The notes below the pieces were generated by a model, which had not been told where the DNA came from, made no database searches, and worked only from the letters and a program-made list of their open reading frames with translations. Source: a virus. From it: 20,717 bases of DNA. A program made the position numbers and the translations under genes. The stretch covers positions 1-20,717 of the IMG/VR virus record IMGVR_UViG_3300042907_001258, one strand, 5' to 3'. Shown piece after piece: positions 10,785 to 18,657 of this stretch. The stretch's first letter is position 1; the number at the start of each line of letters is the position of its first letter.

Positions 10785-11448
10785 ACTCGGCCAAGCAAGC
10801 TGCGTAGCCAGCCAGATCGATTGGAGTGTCGGTGGTTTTGCTCGGCCCCATGTGGCGGGCGACCTTGTCGAGCGTCATGATCACGGCCCAGTCGGCCGGC
10901 GTGAGCGGCCTCTTGAGCACGTCAGCAAAGGCGGCGTTGATCATGCCGACGGTTTTGGCGAAGTGGGCGAGCGGCCCGCCGTACTTGGGTCGCCGGTCGC
11001 GGATCACGTCGATCGCCTGGTGGAGGAGCGTCTCGGCCGGCGTCGTCTCTTGGTTGGCGAGCAGGCCGTCGCCGAGTTGACGTATGTCATGCCAGACCGT
11101 TTTCGACTCCTCCTTGAGCTCCCGCTCGCCTTGCAGGATCCAGTCGACCGGGATGCCGGCCTCCGGCTCGTCGAGCTCCGTCGGCTCCTCGTCGTCGGCA
11201 GGATGGCAGCGACCGCCCTCGCAGCAGGCGGCCTCGGCCGCGAGGATCCCGCCTCCGAGGCGATGCTCGACGGCCTCGCGGAGCGCCTGGTTGTCTTGCT
11301 CCAACTGATCAAATGCCGCCGTCATGGTTTGCCTTTCCTTGAGGAGATGAATAATGCCGCCCGCTAGATGCCCGCTCGTGCCGTGGTAGGCACCCGAAAA
11401 CCGCCGCGCCCTAAATTCCAGATCGACGAGGTAGTCATTTGGCAGCAT
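10768..11448 (-). CDS. DUF6378-family phage protein
   Basis: The 226-aa protein ends in a DUF6378-like domain: IDVIRDRRPKYGGPLAHFAK, then LTPADWAVIMTLDKVAR and TTDTPIDLAGYAACLAE. This helical family is common in phages, resembles the MazG/dUTPase-like helical layout, and has no established role. Before it are a coiled-coil-like segment (FDQLEQDNQALREAVEHRLG) and a Cys/His group (CCEGGRCH). ATG at 11448 overlaps the phosphoesterase stop by 14 nt. An alternative start at 11325 (MTAAFDQL), with AAGGAAAGG upstream, would give 185 aa. Confidence 0.72.
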   Translation of the reverse strand: MLPNDYLVDLEFRARRFSGAYHGTSGHLAGGIIHLLKERQTMTAAFDQLEQDNQALREAVEHRLGGGILAAEAACCEGGRCHPADDEEPTELDEPEAGIPVDWILQGERELKEESKTVWHDIRQLGDGLLANQETTPAETLLHQAIDVIRDRRPKYGGPLAHFAKTVGMINAAFADVLKRPLTPADWAVIMTLDKVARHMGPSKTTDTPIDLAGYAACLAECEAQP

Positions 11449-12526
11449 CGGCCCGCCTCTGCTGCAGGTCGCGATCGCAGAAGATCGGCAGGGCCTTTGT
11501 CACTTCTTTTCTGTGGTGATCGACCGTGATAAACGCTTGACAAGGGGGTTCAAAACTCGCTTTGATCTTCACCGCGTATGCTGAGTGGCCTATTAAACTC
11601 CCATTACTGACATAGCGACCGGCTCGCAGCCACGAGAACTGGTGGTAATGGCCGAAGACCGTGAGGTCGGCAGGCTCGATCTTGTCCCAGGCGGCGATCG
11701 CCTTGGCCGCACCGATGGCGATCCCGCCGACGCCGCCTGAGTAAACGAGGGCGTGGCCGTGGTGAAATCGCACCGTGAAGCCGTCGAGGTCGAGCACGTT
11801 GAGATAGCCACCGCTCACCTGCCAGCGGACGTTTTTGCGGCGCTCGCCTGCTGCCATGGTTAGGTAGGCGTTTTGCTCGAAGGAATGGTCGAGCTCTGTG
11901 CCGATTCGGATCTTGCCGTGGTTGCTGCGGCCGTGGTTGCCGCTGCTCGTGACAACGATCACCTCTTTCGCCATGCCGGCCACCATGTCGAGGAAGCCTT
12001 GGATCCGCTCGCCGGCCCACCGCATCGCTGCGAGTGGTGCCTGTTGGGCGAGCTCGGCGCAGTCTTCGTGAATGTGGCCGGTGATAAAATCGCCTCCGAG
12101 CCAGACTACGACCCGGTCTACCTTCACGAGTTGCCGCTCATGCTCTAGGAGCGTGGCGAACCGCTCGGACAACTCGCCGATCCGTCGCTCGCAGATGTCG
12201 AGGTCGAAGGCGTTGAGGCCGTTAACCGTCTCCTCTCGCACGAGCTCCTCGGTGTGCCAGTCGGAGAGGGCCACGATCACGGTCGCCTCATGCTTCCGAC
12301 CCTTGACAGATTTGGTCAAGGGCGGGCGGATAGCCTTGATGCCACTCAGGCCGGCGATCGTGTCGGCCCGCTCCCGCTCGGCGTCGATCTGGTTGAGCGC
12401 CGCCTTGTAGCGGCCCTTGTAGGAGCCGAGCTCCGACCGGAGCCGAGCGATCTCGGCGTCGGTGGCGAGTTGGCTGACGTTGGCAACGTCGGCGGCGATG
12501 TCGTCGATCACCCTCTTAGTAGCCAT
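11435..12526 (-). CDS. Calcineurin-like metallophosphoesterase
   Basis: The 363-aa protein has a coiled-coil N-terminus (about 15-57) and then the metallophosphoesterase motif series: SDWH (Asp89, His91), GGDFITG (Asp146), SSGNHGR (Asn197, His198), HHGHAL (around His258) and GHYH (292-295), followed by SNGSL. These residues bind two metal ions in phosphoesterases such as Mre11/SbcD and lambda phosphatase. The likely substrate class is nucleic acid or phosphorylated small molecules, unproven. ATG at 12526 was chosen; the extension to 12688 is a shadow of the overlapping 81-aa gene. It overlaps the DUF6378 gene by 14 nt downstream. Confidence 0.85.
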   Translation of the reverse strand: MATKRVIDDIAADVANVSQLATDAEIARLRSELGSYKGRYKAALNQIDAERERADTIAGLSGIKAIRPPLTKSVKGRKHEATVIVALSDWHTEELVREETVNGLNAFDLDICERRIGELSERFATLLEHERQLVKVDRVVVWLGGDFITGHIHEDCAELAQQAPLAAMRWAGERIQGFLDMVAGMAKEVIVVTSSGNHGRSNHGKIRIGTELDHSFEQNAYLTMAAGERRKNVRWQVSGGYLNVLDLDGFTVRFHHGHALVYSGGVGGIAIGAAKAIAAWDKIEPADLTVFGHYHQFSWLRAGRYVSNGSLIGHSAYAVKIKASFEPPCQAFITVDHHRKEVTKALPIFCDRDLQQRRADAAK

Positions 12527-12753
12527 GCCTGCACCCCTTGCTGTCCGATGGTGATGCCGTTCTTCGCGAGGTGCTCGGAGATCACTCGCGCCGCCGTGAT
12601 GCGGCGGGTGCCAAACTTGCCAGCCCGCCAGCCGTCGAGGATCGGCTGGATAAATTTCTTTTGCTCGGCGTCGAGCCGCTGCCACCATGGCTTGCTCGTG
12701 GGGCCTTCTGGGATCGCCGCTGCGATGTCGTCGACGATTGACCGCTTCGCCAT
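12508..12753 (-). CDS. Small conserved-type protein preceding the phosphoesterase (81 aa)
   Basis: The protein starts MAKRSIVDDIAAAIPEG and contains WWQRLDAEQKKFIQPILDGW and AARVISEHLAKNGITIGQQG, ending VQAWLLRG. The C-terminal half looks like a small HTH domain. GAGGAGG lies 5 nt before the ATG, which directly follows the upstream stop. It overlaps the phosphoesterase gene by 19 nt, and the two proteins share a similar N-terminus (MAKR.IVDDIAA and MATKRVIDDIAA). DNA binding, perhaps in packaging or regulation, is a guess. Confidence 0.7.
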   Translation of the reverse strand: MAKRSIVDDIAAAIPEGPTSKPWWQRLDAEQKKFIQPILDGWRAGKFGTRRITAARVISEHLAKNGITIGQQGVQAWLLRG

Positions 12754-13044
12754 CTAGTCCTCCTCGTGGTCAGGCTGTCGGAATCCCTCGGCGTCGAGCA
12801 CGCCCGAAAGCGTCTCGGCAAAATCGGCTACGGCGTCTTCTTTGAGGTCGGGCCAGCGTGCATGAATCAACTCGTGGATCAGTGTGTCGAGTAGGTCAAC
12901 CGCCACTAGTCGGGCGTGAATCCGGATCCTCTTCAGGTCGTAGTTGCAGTCACCGTCGCAGCCGCGGAGCGACTCGCTCCGCTCGATCTTCCAGCGCTGG
13001 TCGCCGACGTAGACCGTCCGCCGTTGTCGCCGTCTCCTTGGCAT
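12754..13044 (-). CDS. Small HEXXH zinc-metallopeptidase-like protein
   Basis: The 96-aa protein has a basic start (MPRRRRQRRTVYVGDQRWKI), a Cys pair (GCDGDC), and the zinc motif HELIHARW (HEXXH), preceded by LLDTLI and followed by the acidic helix LKEDAVADFAETLS, which could supply a third ligand. This layout resembles compact SprT-like or phage putative metallopeptidases. The ATG at 13044 has TAGGAG upstream; the longer frame to 13164 would run into the glycosyltransferase gene. It could process a host or virion protein; the active fold is inferred. Confidence 0.72.
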   Translation of the reverse strand: MPRRRRQRRTVYVGDQRWKIERSESLRGCDGDCNYDLKRIRIHARLVAVDLLDTLIHELIHARWPDLKEDAVADFAETLSGVLDAEGFRQPDHEED

Positions 13045-13054
13045 CCGCTCGCTC

Positions 13055-13999
13055 CTAGGCTGATTTTCCAGCCGGTTGCCAGTTGGCAAATCCCGGTTTT
13101 TCTCGGGAGTTGGCGAGGATTTCGGACAATTTCGCAGCGGCGTCGGGCGTGAAGCGACGGGCAACGATGCCTTCGAGCACCTTGCCGGAGGCGATCTCAG
13201 TCTTCCCGTTGCAGCAATGTTGGAAGATCAACTCGCCGTCGGAGTCGTGCTGGCAGATCGCTGGATGCCTATAGGCAGGGTTGCGCGGCGGCATGTGGTA
13301 ACGGGCTCCGAGGAGGTGCCAAGCGAGGAGCCAGCAATCCTTGTCGCCGTAGACAACCTTGTAGGTGTGGTCGCTCCACTCATTGAGGAAGACGGCCACC
13401 TCGCAGGCGGCAATATGCCGGCGGCGATTGATGAGGAGCTGCCCGCTCTCGAAGGGTCGAGCCGTCGGCACGGGTTCCAGGCCCACGAGTCGCCAGGCGG
13501 CCTCCGGCACCCACTGCCCACGCTCTCTGGTCGGCGGCAGATCGGCCCAAAACATCGCACCCGCTCGCTGGTAGGCCGTGTCGTGAAACAGGTAGGCCGG
13601 GTCTTTGGCCGGCACGTTGTCGGCGTCGAGGAAGAGCACCTCGGTAAAGCCGCTGTGCCGCACCGCAAACGCCTTAAGCCACCAGCCAGCGTCACGGGCT
13701 CCGAGCGGCCTTGTGCGGGGCGTGAGGCCGACCGAGTCGCTCGACACGAGTCGCACGCCGTCGAGCCCTGTGAAGGCTGCGGCGAGGTCTGGGGGCATCT
13801 CACCGGGCAGGTGCCAGATCTCGATCGGGAGGCGGCAGCCGAGGCCGCGGAGCACGGTGACGAGGTGCCAGGCGAGCCGGCCGTAGAGGTCGCCGCCGGC
13901 GGCGATCACGATCCCTTGCTGGGCGCGAACGGGCGGCAGGAAGAAGGGCAGGTCGGCGACCTTGGCTGCGAGGGCCGAGCGGAACAAGGCGGGATCCAT
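13055..13999 (-). CDS. GT-A type glycosyltransferase (mannosyltransferase-like)
   Basis: The 314-aa protein has a Rossmann-like start (GIVIAAGGDLYGRLAWHLVT), then LFLDADNVPAKDP with a DxD motif at Asp125/Asp127 for metal and nucleotide-sugar binding. FESGQLLINRRRHIAA (183-198) and VYGDKDCWLLAWHLLG (216-231) follow. These resemble the alpha-mannosyltransferase (MNN1-like) family and GT8-like enzymes. GGAGG lies 5 nt before the ATG at 13999. In a late phage module, it could glycosylate virion proteins or modify host surface sugars to block superinfection. The substrate is unknown. Its last codons hold the third copy of the 14-bp palindrome. Confidence 0.75.
   Translation of the reverse strand: MDPALFRSALAAKVADLPFFLPPVRAQQGIVIAAGGDLYGRLAWHLVTVLRGLGCRLPIEIWHLPGEMPPDLAAAFTGLDGVRLVSSDSVGLTPRTRPLGARDAGWWLKAFAVRHSGFTEVLFLDADNVPAKDPAYLFHDTAYQRAGAMFWADLPPTRERGQWVPEAAWRLVGLEPVPTARPFESGQLLINRRRHIAACEVAVFLNEWSDHTYKVVYGDKDCWLLAWHLLGARYHMPPRNPAYRHPAICQHDSDGELIFQHCCNGKTEIASGKVLEGIVARRFTPDAAAKLSEILANSREKPGFANWQPAGKSA
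13073..13089. repeat. Third copy of the TTGCCAACTGGCAA palindrome
   Basis: The minus strand reads TTGCCAACTGGCAACCG, a 17-nt exact match to the plus-strand sequence at 6107-6123. Both lie at the 3' end of a gene, in different reading frames, so the match is not explained by a shared protein motif. Confidence 0.55.
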
Positions 14000-14020
14000 G
14001 AGGGCCTCCGAGTGGAGGCT

Positions 14021-14461
14021 TCAAGGTAGGGCAGCCGGGGGCCTAGCCGGAGGGGGTAAGGGGGCGGCTCGCCTTGCGTTGCTGATCGCCCGCCGCACAA
14101 GCAGGCGACCGGCGGCGTCGATCCACGGCAGGCCTCGACGCTGGGCCTCATCTCGCAGCCAGCCGACGATCTCCTCGATCCGCGCCTCGCAGCCATCGCA
14201 GCCGAGGAAATCCATTTCCCTAGCGTGTCGATTGCACGGGCAATCGCCAGCGGCGTGGATGCCGATCTTGGCGAGGAGGCGCTTGAGCTCGGTTCCGGGG
14301 CCATGCCCGCTCGACGCTGTGGCGAGTCGCTGGTTGGTCGTCGCGTAGTCGGCCGCTGCCCGGCAGGCTGCGCGGATGCTGCCGCTCTTGGTTCGCACCC
14401 GCCGGCCGCAGCGGGTGCAGGTCGACACGTCGCCAACCCGGCTAAATTGGCAAAAACTCAT
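14021..14461 (-). CDS. Conserved Cys-rich phage protein (REMD motif)
   Basis: The 146-aa protein has an N-terminal zinc-knuckle-like CTRCGRR, a GPGTELKRLLAKIGI segment, then CPCNRHAREMDFLGCDGCEA and IVGWLRDEAQRRGLPWIDAA. The 'GTELK..L...GI...C.C...A.EMD..G..wC' arrangement is one I recognise as recurring in phage and prophage proteins without known function. Many Cys and His suggest metal binding. The ATG overlaps the repeat-protein stop as ATGA. The glycosyltransferase gene begins 21 nt downstream. Confidence 0.78.
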   Translation of the reverse strand: MSFCQFSRVGDVSTCTRCGRRVRTKSGSIRAACRAAADYATTNQRLATASSGHGPGTELKRLLAKIGIHAAGDCPCNRHAREMDFLGCDGCEARIEEIVGWLRDEAQRRGLPWIDAAGRLLVRRAISNARRAAPLPPPARPPAALP

Positions 14462-17178
14462 TGAATTGAAAACGAGATGCTTGGCGACGGACAGCGGCGA
14501 GTGAATTGGAGCTCGACGCTCGGAGAGCCTGCAATCGGAAACTGTCGGGTGTATTCGTCTCCGATTTCAGTTTCGTCGACCGGTGGGTCGGGCTCCTCAG
14601 CCTCAAGCTCCTCCCAGTCACCCGGCCCGCCGAGGCACTCGCCAGAGGCAATCGGGATCTCTGTGGTCGTTGCCACTTTTTTGTAGTATCGGCCACCTCG
14701 CACCACAGAGACGCTCTCGATGTAGCGATCCTGCCCATAGAAACTGCCCGTGCCGTATTCTCCAAACGTGATGCCTGTGATTTCGCCCGTTTCTGGATCG
14801 GTCACGGTGTAGGGGTCTGGCGACTCAATCTCAACGACGTACTGATCGAAAACGATGCGGATGTATTCGCCGTCTGCATATCCAGACCCGCCGCTGATGA
14901 TCTCAATCTCGCCGACCGTCCAGAGCCCAGCGCCGGCCGACTCAATCACGACCCGCACTTCGGCCCCCTCGCCAGTCGGCAAAATCACGCTGTGAATTGT
15001 CGGCTCCCGTCGCGCCGGCAGGTTGACCGTGGCAAGTGCCGGCGACTGCTCGTAGGCATCGACGCCGAGCACAAACACAACACGCTCGCCCTGCAGGTAG
15101 TAGCCTCCACCGTGCACGACAGCGACCGACTCAACCTCCCAGTATTGCCGGCCGTTGCTGTCGGTCTGCTCTTGAAGCGCGACGGAGAGCACTGCCCCGC
15201 TGCCTTGGCGGACGGTGCGAGTGCTGCGTGGCCCCCTGGCGGCGACCTCCGGCTCGCTGTACGTCGTGACGAGCGTTTGCGTGGAGCTGCCTGCCGCCAG
15301 CCCTTGAGGCGAGGCAATCGCCCCGAGCGACGTGATAGTCGCCGGCCCCGAAAACCGCCCTCGATTGGTCACGTTGACCGCCGTCACCGTTCCGCCGCTC
15401 ACGGTGGCTGTGATCGTGGTCGCGATCTGCTGGTAGCCAAGGTCGAGCGAGATCGTGACGGCCCGCGACGATGCAAAGAAAAACTCCTCGGCAACGCCCC
15501 CGCTCACGATGGAGACGGTGTTGATCTCATATCGACCATTCACGCCAGCCACCGACCGAAACGTCACCGCGAAAACGGGCTGGGTTGCGAAGCCTGCGAC
15601 GGTCGTGAACGCCACCACTGGGGATGCCCAACTGTACGCAACCGGAAACAAGGCATTGAATACAGATCCGCCAAAGAGGTTGGAGTTGTGAGGCGTCAGG
15701 TTTGTGTAGAGCTGCCCGGCAGGAGTGTCGGCGATCAGTAGATTTCTGCCCGGCGAAGTAAGCGTCGCGCCGGAGAGCTTCCAGTAGGGGCGACCAAGAT
15801 CGTCCAAATCCTGAGCCCAGGCCGAGGCGATTGTCGGGAGTGACGCTTGCGACGGCTGGGAGGGAATCGTGAAATCTACTTGCGGAGAAATTCGACCGGC
15901 GTTTGGCCTTACGAAATGCCGGAGCCTTGAAGTTGTGTCGGCCACCACGGTTCCCGACTGATTAAATGTGATCCCGGTCCATGTGTCCTCGATCGCGACC
16001 CGATACGCCTCCCTGGAAAAGAAAACTTCTGGATCGCTGGATCCGCCAAGCAATCCAAATCCCAGCGAGAGATCAGCCGACACGCTCCAGCCGCCGCCCT
16101 CTTGCAGGTAGGCCGGCTCCGGATCTTCAACGTCGAGAGGAAAAATGCCGTTGGAGGAAGTGCTGTCAAAGGCGACGACGTGGCCGAGCGATGCGCCGCA
16201 GCCGTCATCGATGTCGATCACGATCGCCTCGTCGACCGACGAAAAGGCGACAGCCGCCGCCCCCGTCCCGCCGCCGCCCGAAATCGCGACAGTGGGCAGC
16301 TCGCAATCCTTGCCGGTGCAGCCCTGCGTAAATTCGTTTGGGACCAAGATACCAGTCAGTACGCCGCTCCACTCAATCGAGGCAACCGCCCCGGCCCCGG
16401 CACCGCCGCTGAATGAGACGGTCGGGAATGTCGTTGTCGATCCTGGGTCGGAAGAGATTTTGTAGACGCCTGGCGAGACGATGCGGACAGCGTCGACCGA
16501 CCCGACGATCGCCGCCGTTGCCGCCGCTCCGGTTCCGCCGCCTCCTGTAAAGGCGACCGTCGGCGGATACCTGTAGCCCGACCCGGCGGCCGTCAGGCTC
16601 ACGGCCGACACGCTGCCGCCGGAAATGGTGGCCTCCGCTGTCGCGCCCGATCCGCCGCCGCCATGAAGGTGAACGGTCGGGGCAGTGGTATAGCCGCTGC
16701 CGCCCGCCGTCCTCTGGATGGAGGAGACTTTTGCCGAGAGGTCGCAGTAGAGCGAGGCCGCCTCTATTTGCGACTTGAGTTTTCCGCCCGAGAACTTTGC
16801 GCCCGTGAGCGCCACGGCCGGAGCACTCGTGTAGCCAGATCCTCCGGCGGTGACGGCAATCGACACGATGGGCGACTCAACGACACTGCCAAGCGGCACC
16901 GTCCCGCACGACAAAACCACCGACGGCAAAGAGGTATAGCCCTCGCCAGCGTCGGTAATGGAGATGAGCGAGACGCACTTTGACTCTGCGATCGGCGTGC
17001 ATGTGGTCTTGATTTCGCCGTAGGTAGAACCGTCCTCCTCTTCGGCAGCCTTGATCATTACCCCGCTGCCGCTGGGGTATTCGACCTCGATCACGAGCTG
17101 CGTCGCGCCGTCGCCGCACTGGTTGCACGGTGCCGCCGGCTCTGGACAGCAGCCGCACTGGTGGCTCCGGACTGGCAT
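14458..17178 (-). CDS. Large GSGY-repeat tail or fibre-like structural protein
   Basis: The 906-aa protein begins with a Cys-rich stretch (HQCGCCPEPAAPCNQCGDG) and then at least four clear and two degenerate repeats of about 35-45 aa, with core VSIAVTAGGSGYTSAPAVAL followed by TGGGGSGAAA. They span roughly residues 68-310. Further weak copies occur near the C-terminus (EIISGGSGYADGEY, VVRGGRYYKK). The centre (about 340-560) is a different beta-rich domain. Such GSGYT/GGGGxGA repeats are found in virion surface proteins. It comes third after the tape measure, so a tail-tip, fibre or adhesion role is likely. The ATG directly follows the upstream TAA. Confidence 0.78.
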   Translation of the reverse strand: MPVRSHQCGCCPEPAAPCNQCGDGATQLVIEVEYPSGSGVMIKAAEEEDGSTYGEIKTTCTPIAESKCVSLISITDAGEGYTSLPSVVLSCGTVPLGSVVESPIVSIAVTAGGSGYTSAPAVALTGAKFSGGKLKSQIEAASLYCDLSAKVSSIQRTAGGSGYTTAPTVHLHGGGGSGATAEATISGGSVSAVSLTAAGSGYRYPPTVAFTGGGGTGAAATAAIVGSVDAVRIVSPGVYKISSDPGSTTTFPTVSFSGGAGAGAVASIEWSGVLTGILVPNEFTQGCTGKDCELPTVAISGGGGTGAAAVAFSSVDEAIVIDIDDGCGASLGHVVAFDSTSSNGIFPLDVEDPEPAYLQEGGGWSVSADLSLGFGLLGGSSDPEVFFSREAYRVAIEDTWTGITFNQSGTVVADTTSRLRHFVRPNAGRISPQVDFTIPSQPSQASLPTIASAWAQDLDDLGRPYWKLSGATLTSPGRNLLIADTPAGQLYTNLTPHNSNLFGGSVFNALFPVAYSWASPVVAFTTVAGFATQPVFAVTFRSVAGVNGRYEINTVSIVSGGVAEEFFFASSRAVTISLDLGYQQIATTITATVSGGTVTAVNVTNRGRFSGPATITSLGAIASPQGLAAGSSTQTLVTTYSEPEVAARGPRSTRTVRQGSGAVLSVALQEQTDSNGRQYWEVESVAVVHGGGYYLQGERVVFVLGVDAYEQSPALATVNLPARREPTIHSVILPTGEGAEVRVVIESAGAGLWTVGEIEIISGGSGYADGEYIRIVFDQYVVEIESPDPYTVTDPETGEITGITFGEYGTGSFYGQDRYIESVSVVRGGRYYKKVATTTEIPIASGECLGGPGDWEELEAEEPDPPVDETEIGDEYTRQFPIAGSPSVELQFTRRCPSPSISFSIQ

Positions 17179-17748
17179 TTACATCGCTCCGAAAGCCCAC
17201 TTGTTTAATCCGGTCGCAGTCTCGCGCCAGACCAACTGCACTACCCCACAAGCAGCGGAGCGGAGCTGCGTCACGTCGCCCTCGCGGGCGACCGCAAAAC
17301 GGTCGGTTCCGTTGACCAATTCGACCTTGACCGGAAAGGCACCGCTGACGGCCGCGCGCCCAACTTGGCCGCTTGAGATCGGCTCGACAGCAATCGCAAA
17401 CGCCAGCGACGCAGACGGATTGGCACCAACTAAAACAGGGCTTTTGGAAAACTCTCTCGCCCTAGCCGACGCGGCGTCCGTTCCGGTTAATGTGCCGTCG
17501 GCCGGGTTGATGACAACGCCAGAAATGCCGAGCACGCCAAACATCGGCACCGGCTGCCCGGTGTCGTTTCTGACCAAGACTAAGTTTGCACCTTTTGCAA
17601 AAGCCACGCTTTCGCCAGCCGTCGCCCCGGTTTTAGCCCCGAGCACCACGTCGGCGGCATCCTGCGCACGGTTCCACGCCCGCGCAGAAAACGCCGACGA
17701 GATCCGTTGGCCTGGCTCGACTCGGCCGTCTGGTCGCTTGGTCGCCAT
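17179..17748 (-). CDS. Phage structural protein (189 aa)
   Basis: The protein starts MATKRPDGRVEPGQRISSAF with SARAWNRAQDAADVVLGAK, a pattern common at the start of small phage virion proteins. The rest alternates strands and turns (ANLVLVRNDTGQPVPMFGVL) and ends in WRETATGLNKWAFGAM. It sits between two other tail-region genes, with TAAATG junctions on both sides (stop immediately followed by start). It is likely a tail-associated protein; no exact family is assigned. Confidence 0.7.
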   Translation of the reverse strand: MATKRPDGRVEPGQRISSAFSARAWNRAQDAADVVLGAKTGATAGESVAFAKGANLVLVRNDTGQPVPMFGVLGISGVVINPADGTLTGTDAASARAREFSKSPVLVGANPSASLAFAIAVEPISSGQVGRAAVSGAFPVKVELVNGTDRFAVAREGDVTQLRSAACGVVQLVWRETATGLNKWAFGAM

Positions 17749-18657
17749 TTAGGTCGTCCCTATGCCCAGCGAGGCGAAACTTCCGTCGCGGTAGACCTTA
17801 TTGATGTAGACGTATTTTGGCCGCTTGAGCGCCACCGATGCGGATCCGTCGACCGCGTCCTCGTAGCGCACCCAGAGGTATTCGTGGCCTTTTTTATCAA
17901 TGCCGGTAATGCTGCCGATGGTCTCGTTGGTCACGTTTGACGAGGCGACAAACTTATAGGAGAGGCTCCAAGGCCCGTCGCCTTTCTCTTCGTCCCATTC
18001 GTGGGAGCCAGAGGCTCCGAGGAAGAGAACCTCGCCGGCGGCGAAGGAGCGGAAGGCGGCGTTGTTGACCGTGCCGGTCAGGGCCGCGACCGTCTTGATG
18101 TAATCGTTTGTGACGTATGTGCTCGGCACGTCATACGTCTCGGTCCAGGTGAGCTGCGGAACGACCACGTCGACGCCCGCGACGCTGTCGCCGTCGACGC
18201 CGATGGCGCTGTCCATGCTAGGGGCTGACGGTGGAAAGCGTCGCTCGGTGCCGGTCGTGGTCGTCGTGGATCCTGAGACCGTGACCGTGCCGCCCTTGGC
18301 CTGAGTGATGTGCTGGGTGCCGCCCGACGTGTCGAACGAACGGGATCGCTTGAGCGGGTCCGGTTGATCGTCGTCGTCCGACCCGTCTTTGGCATAGTTG
18401 ATCTGCACCTGCCAGGCGTCGTCGCCTAGGTACGAGACGCTGTAGCTCTCGGCGAGGAGCTGGACGCTTGTGCCGGGATACTGCCAGCCGCGCAGGCTTG
18501 ACGAGACGTAGGCGTTTATGTCGGCGTGGAGCGCCACGTCGTCGGTTGTGCCGAAGACCTTGTAGCTCTTGACGTAAGAGCTAGACGCCTTCTTTCCGAG
18601 GCGGACGATTGTCGCGGAGCGACTGTCGGAGTCTTCGATCCAGGTGAACGTAGGCAT
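17749..18657 (-). CDS. Tail-region structural protein after the tape measure (302 aa)
   Basis: This protein is encoded directly after the tape measure, sharing one base (TAATG). It starts MPTFTWIEDSDSRSATIVRL and has beta-rich halves separated by an acidic/Thr linker (DGSDDDDQPDP, VSGSTTTTTGTERR). A C-terminal domain contains WSLSYKFVASSNVTNETIGS. The position matches distal-tail or baseplate proteins of siphoviruses, but I do not see a diagnostic motif. Low Cys content and no membrane segment agree with a virion protein. Confidence 0.7.
   Translation of the reverse strand: MPTFTWIEDSDSRSATIVRLGKKASSSYVKSYKVFGTTDDVALHADINAYVSSSLRGWQYPGTSVQLLAESYSVSYLGDDAWQVQINYAKDGSDDDDQPDPLKRSRSFDTSGGTQHITQAKGGTVTVSGSTTTTTGTERRFPPSAPSMDSAIGVDGDSVAGVDVVVPQLTWTETYDVPSTYVTNDYIKTVAALTGTVNNAAFRSFAAGEVLFLGASGSHEWDEEKGDGPWSLSYKFVASSNVTNETIGSITGIDKKGHEYLWVRYEDAVDGSASVALKRPKYVYINKVYRDGSFASLGIGTT

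Noticed and set aside
13076-14029. 317-aa plus-strand open frame opposite the glycosyltransferase
   Set aside because: Composition is typical of an antisense shadow (Gly/Arg/Val-rich). The minus frame has a DxD motif and a good ribosome-binding site.
14506-15741. 411-aa plus-strand open frame opposite the GSGY-repeat protein
   Set aside because: Arg/His/Asp-rich without structure, and antisense to a coherent repeat protein.
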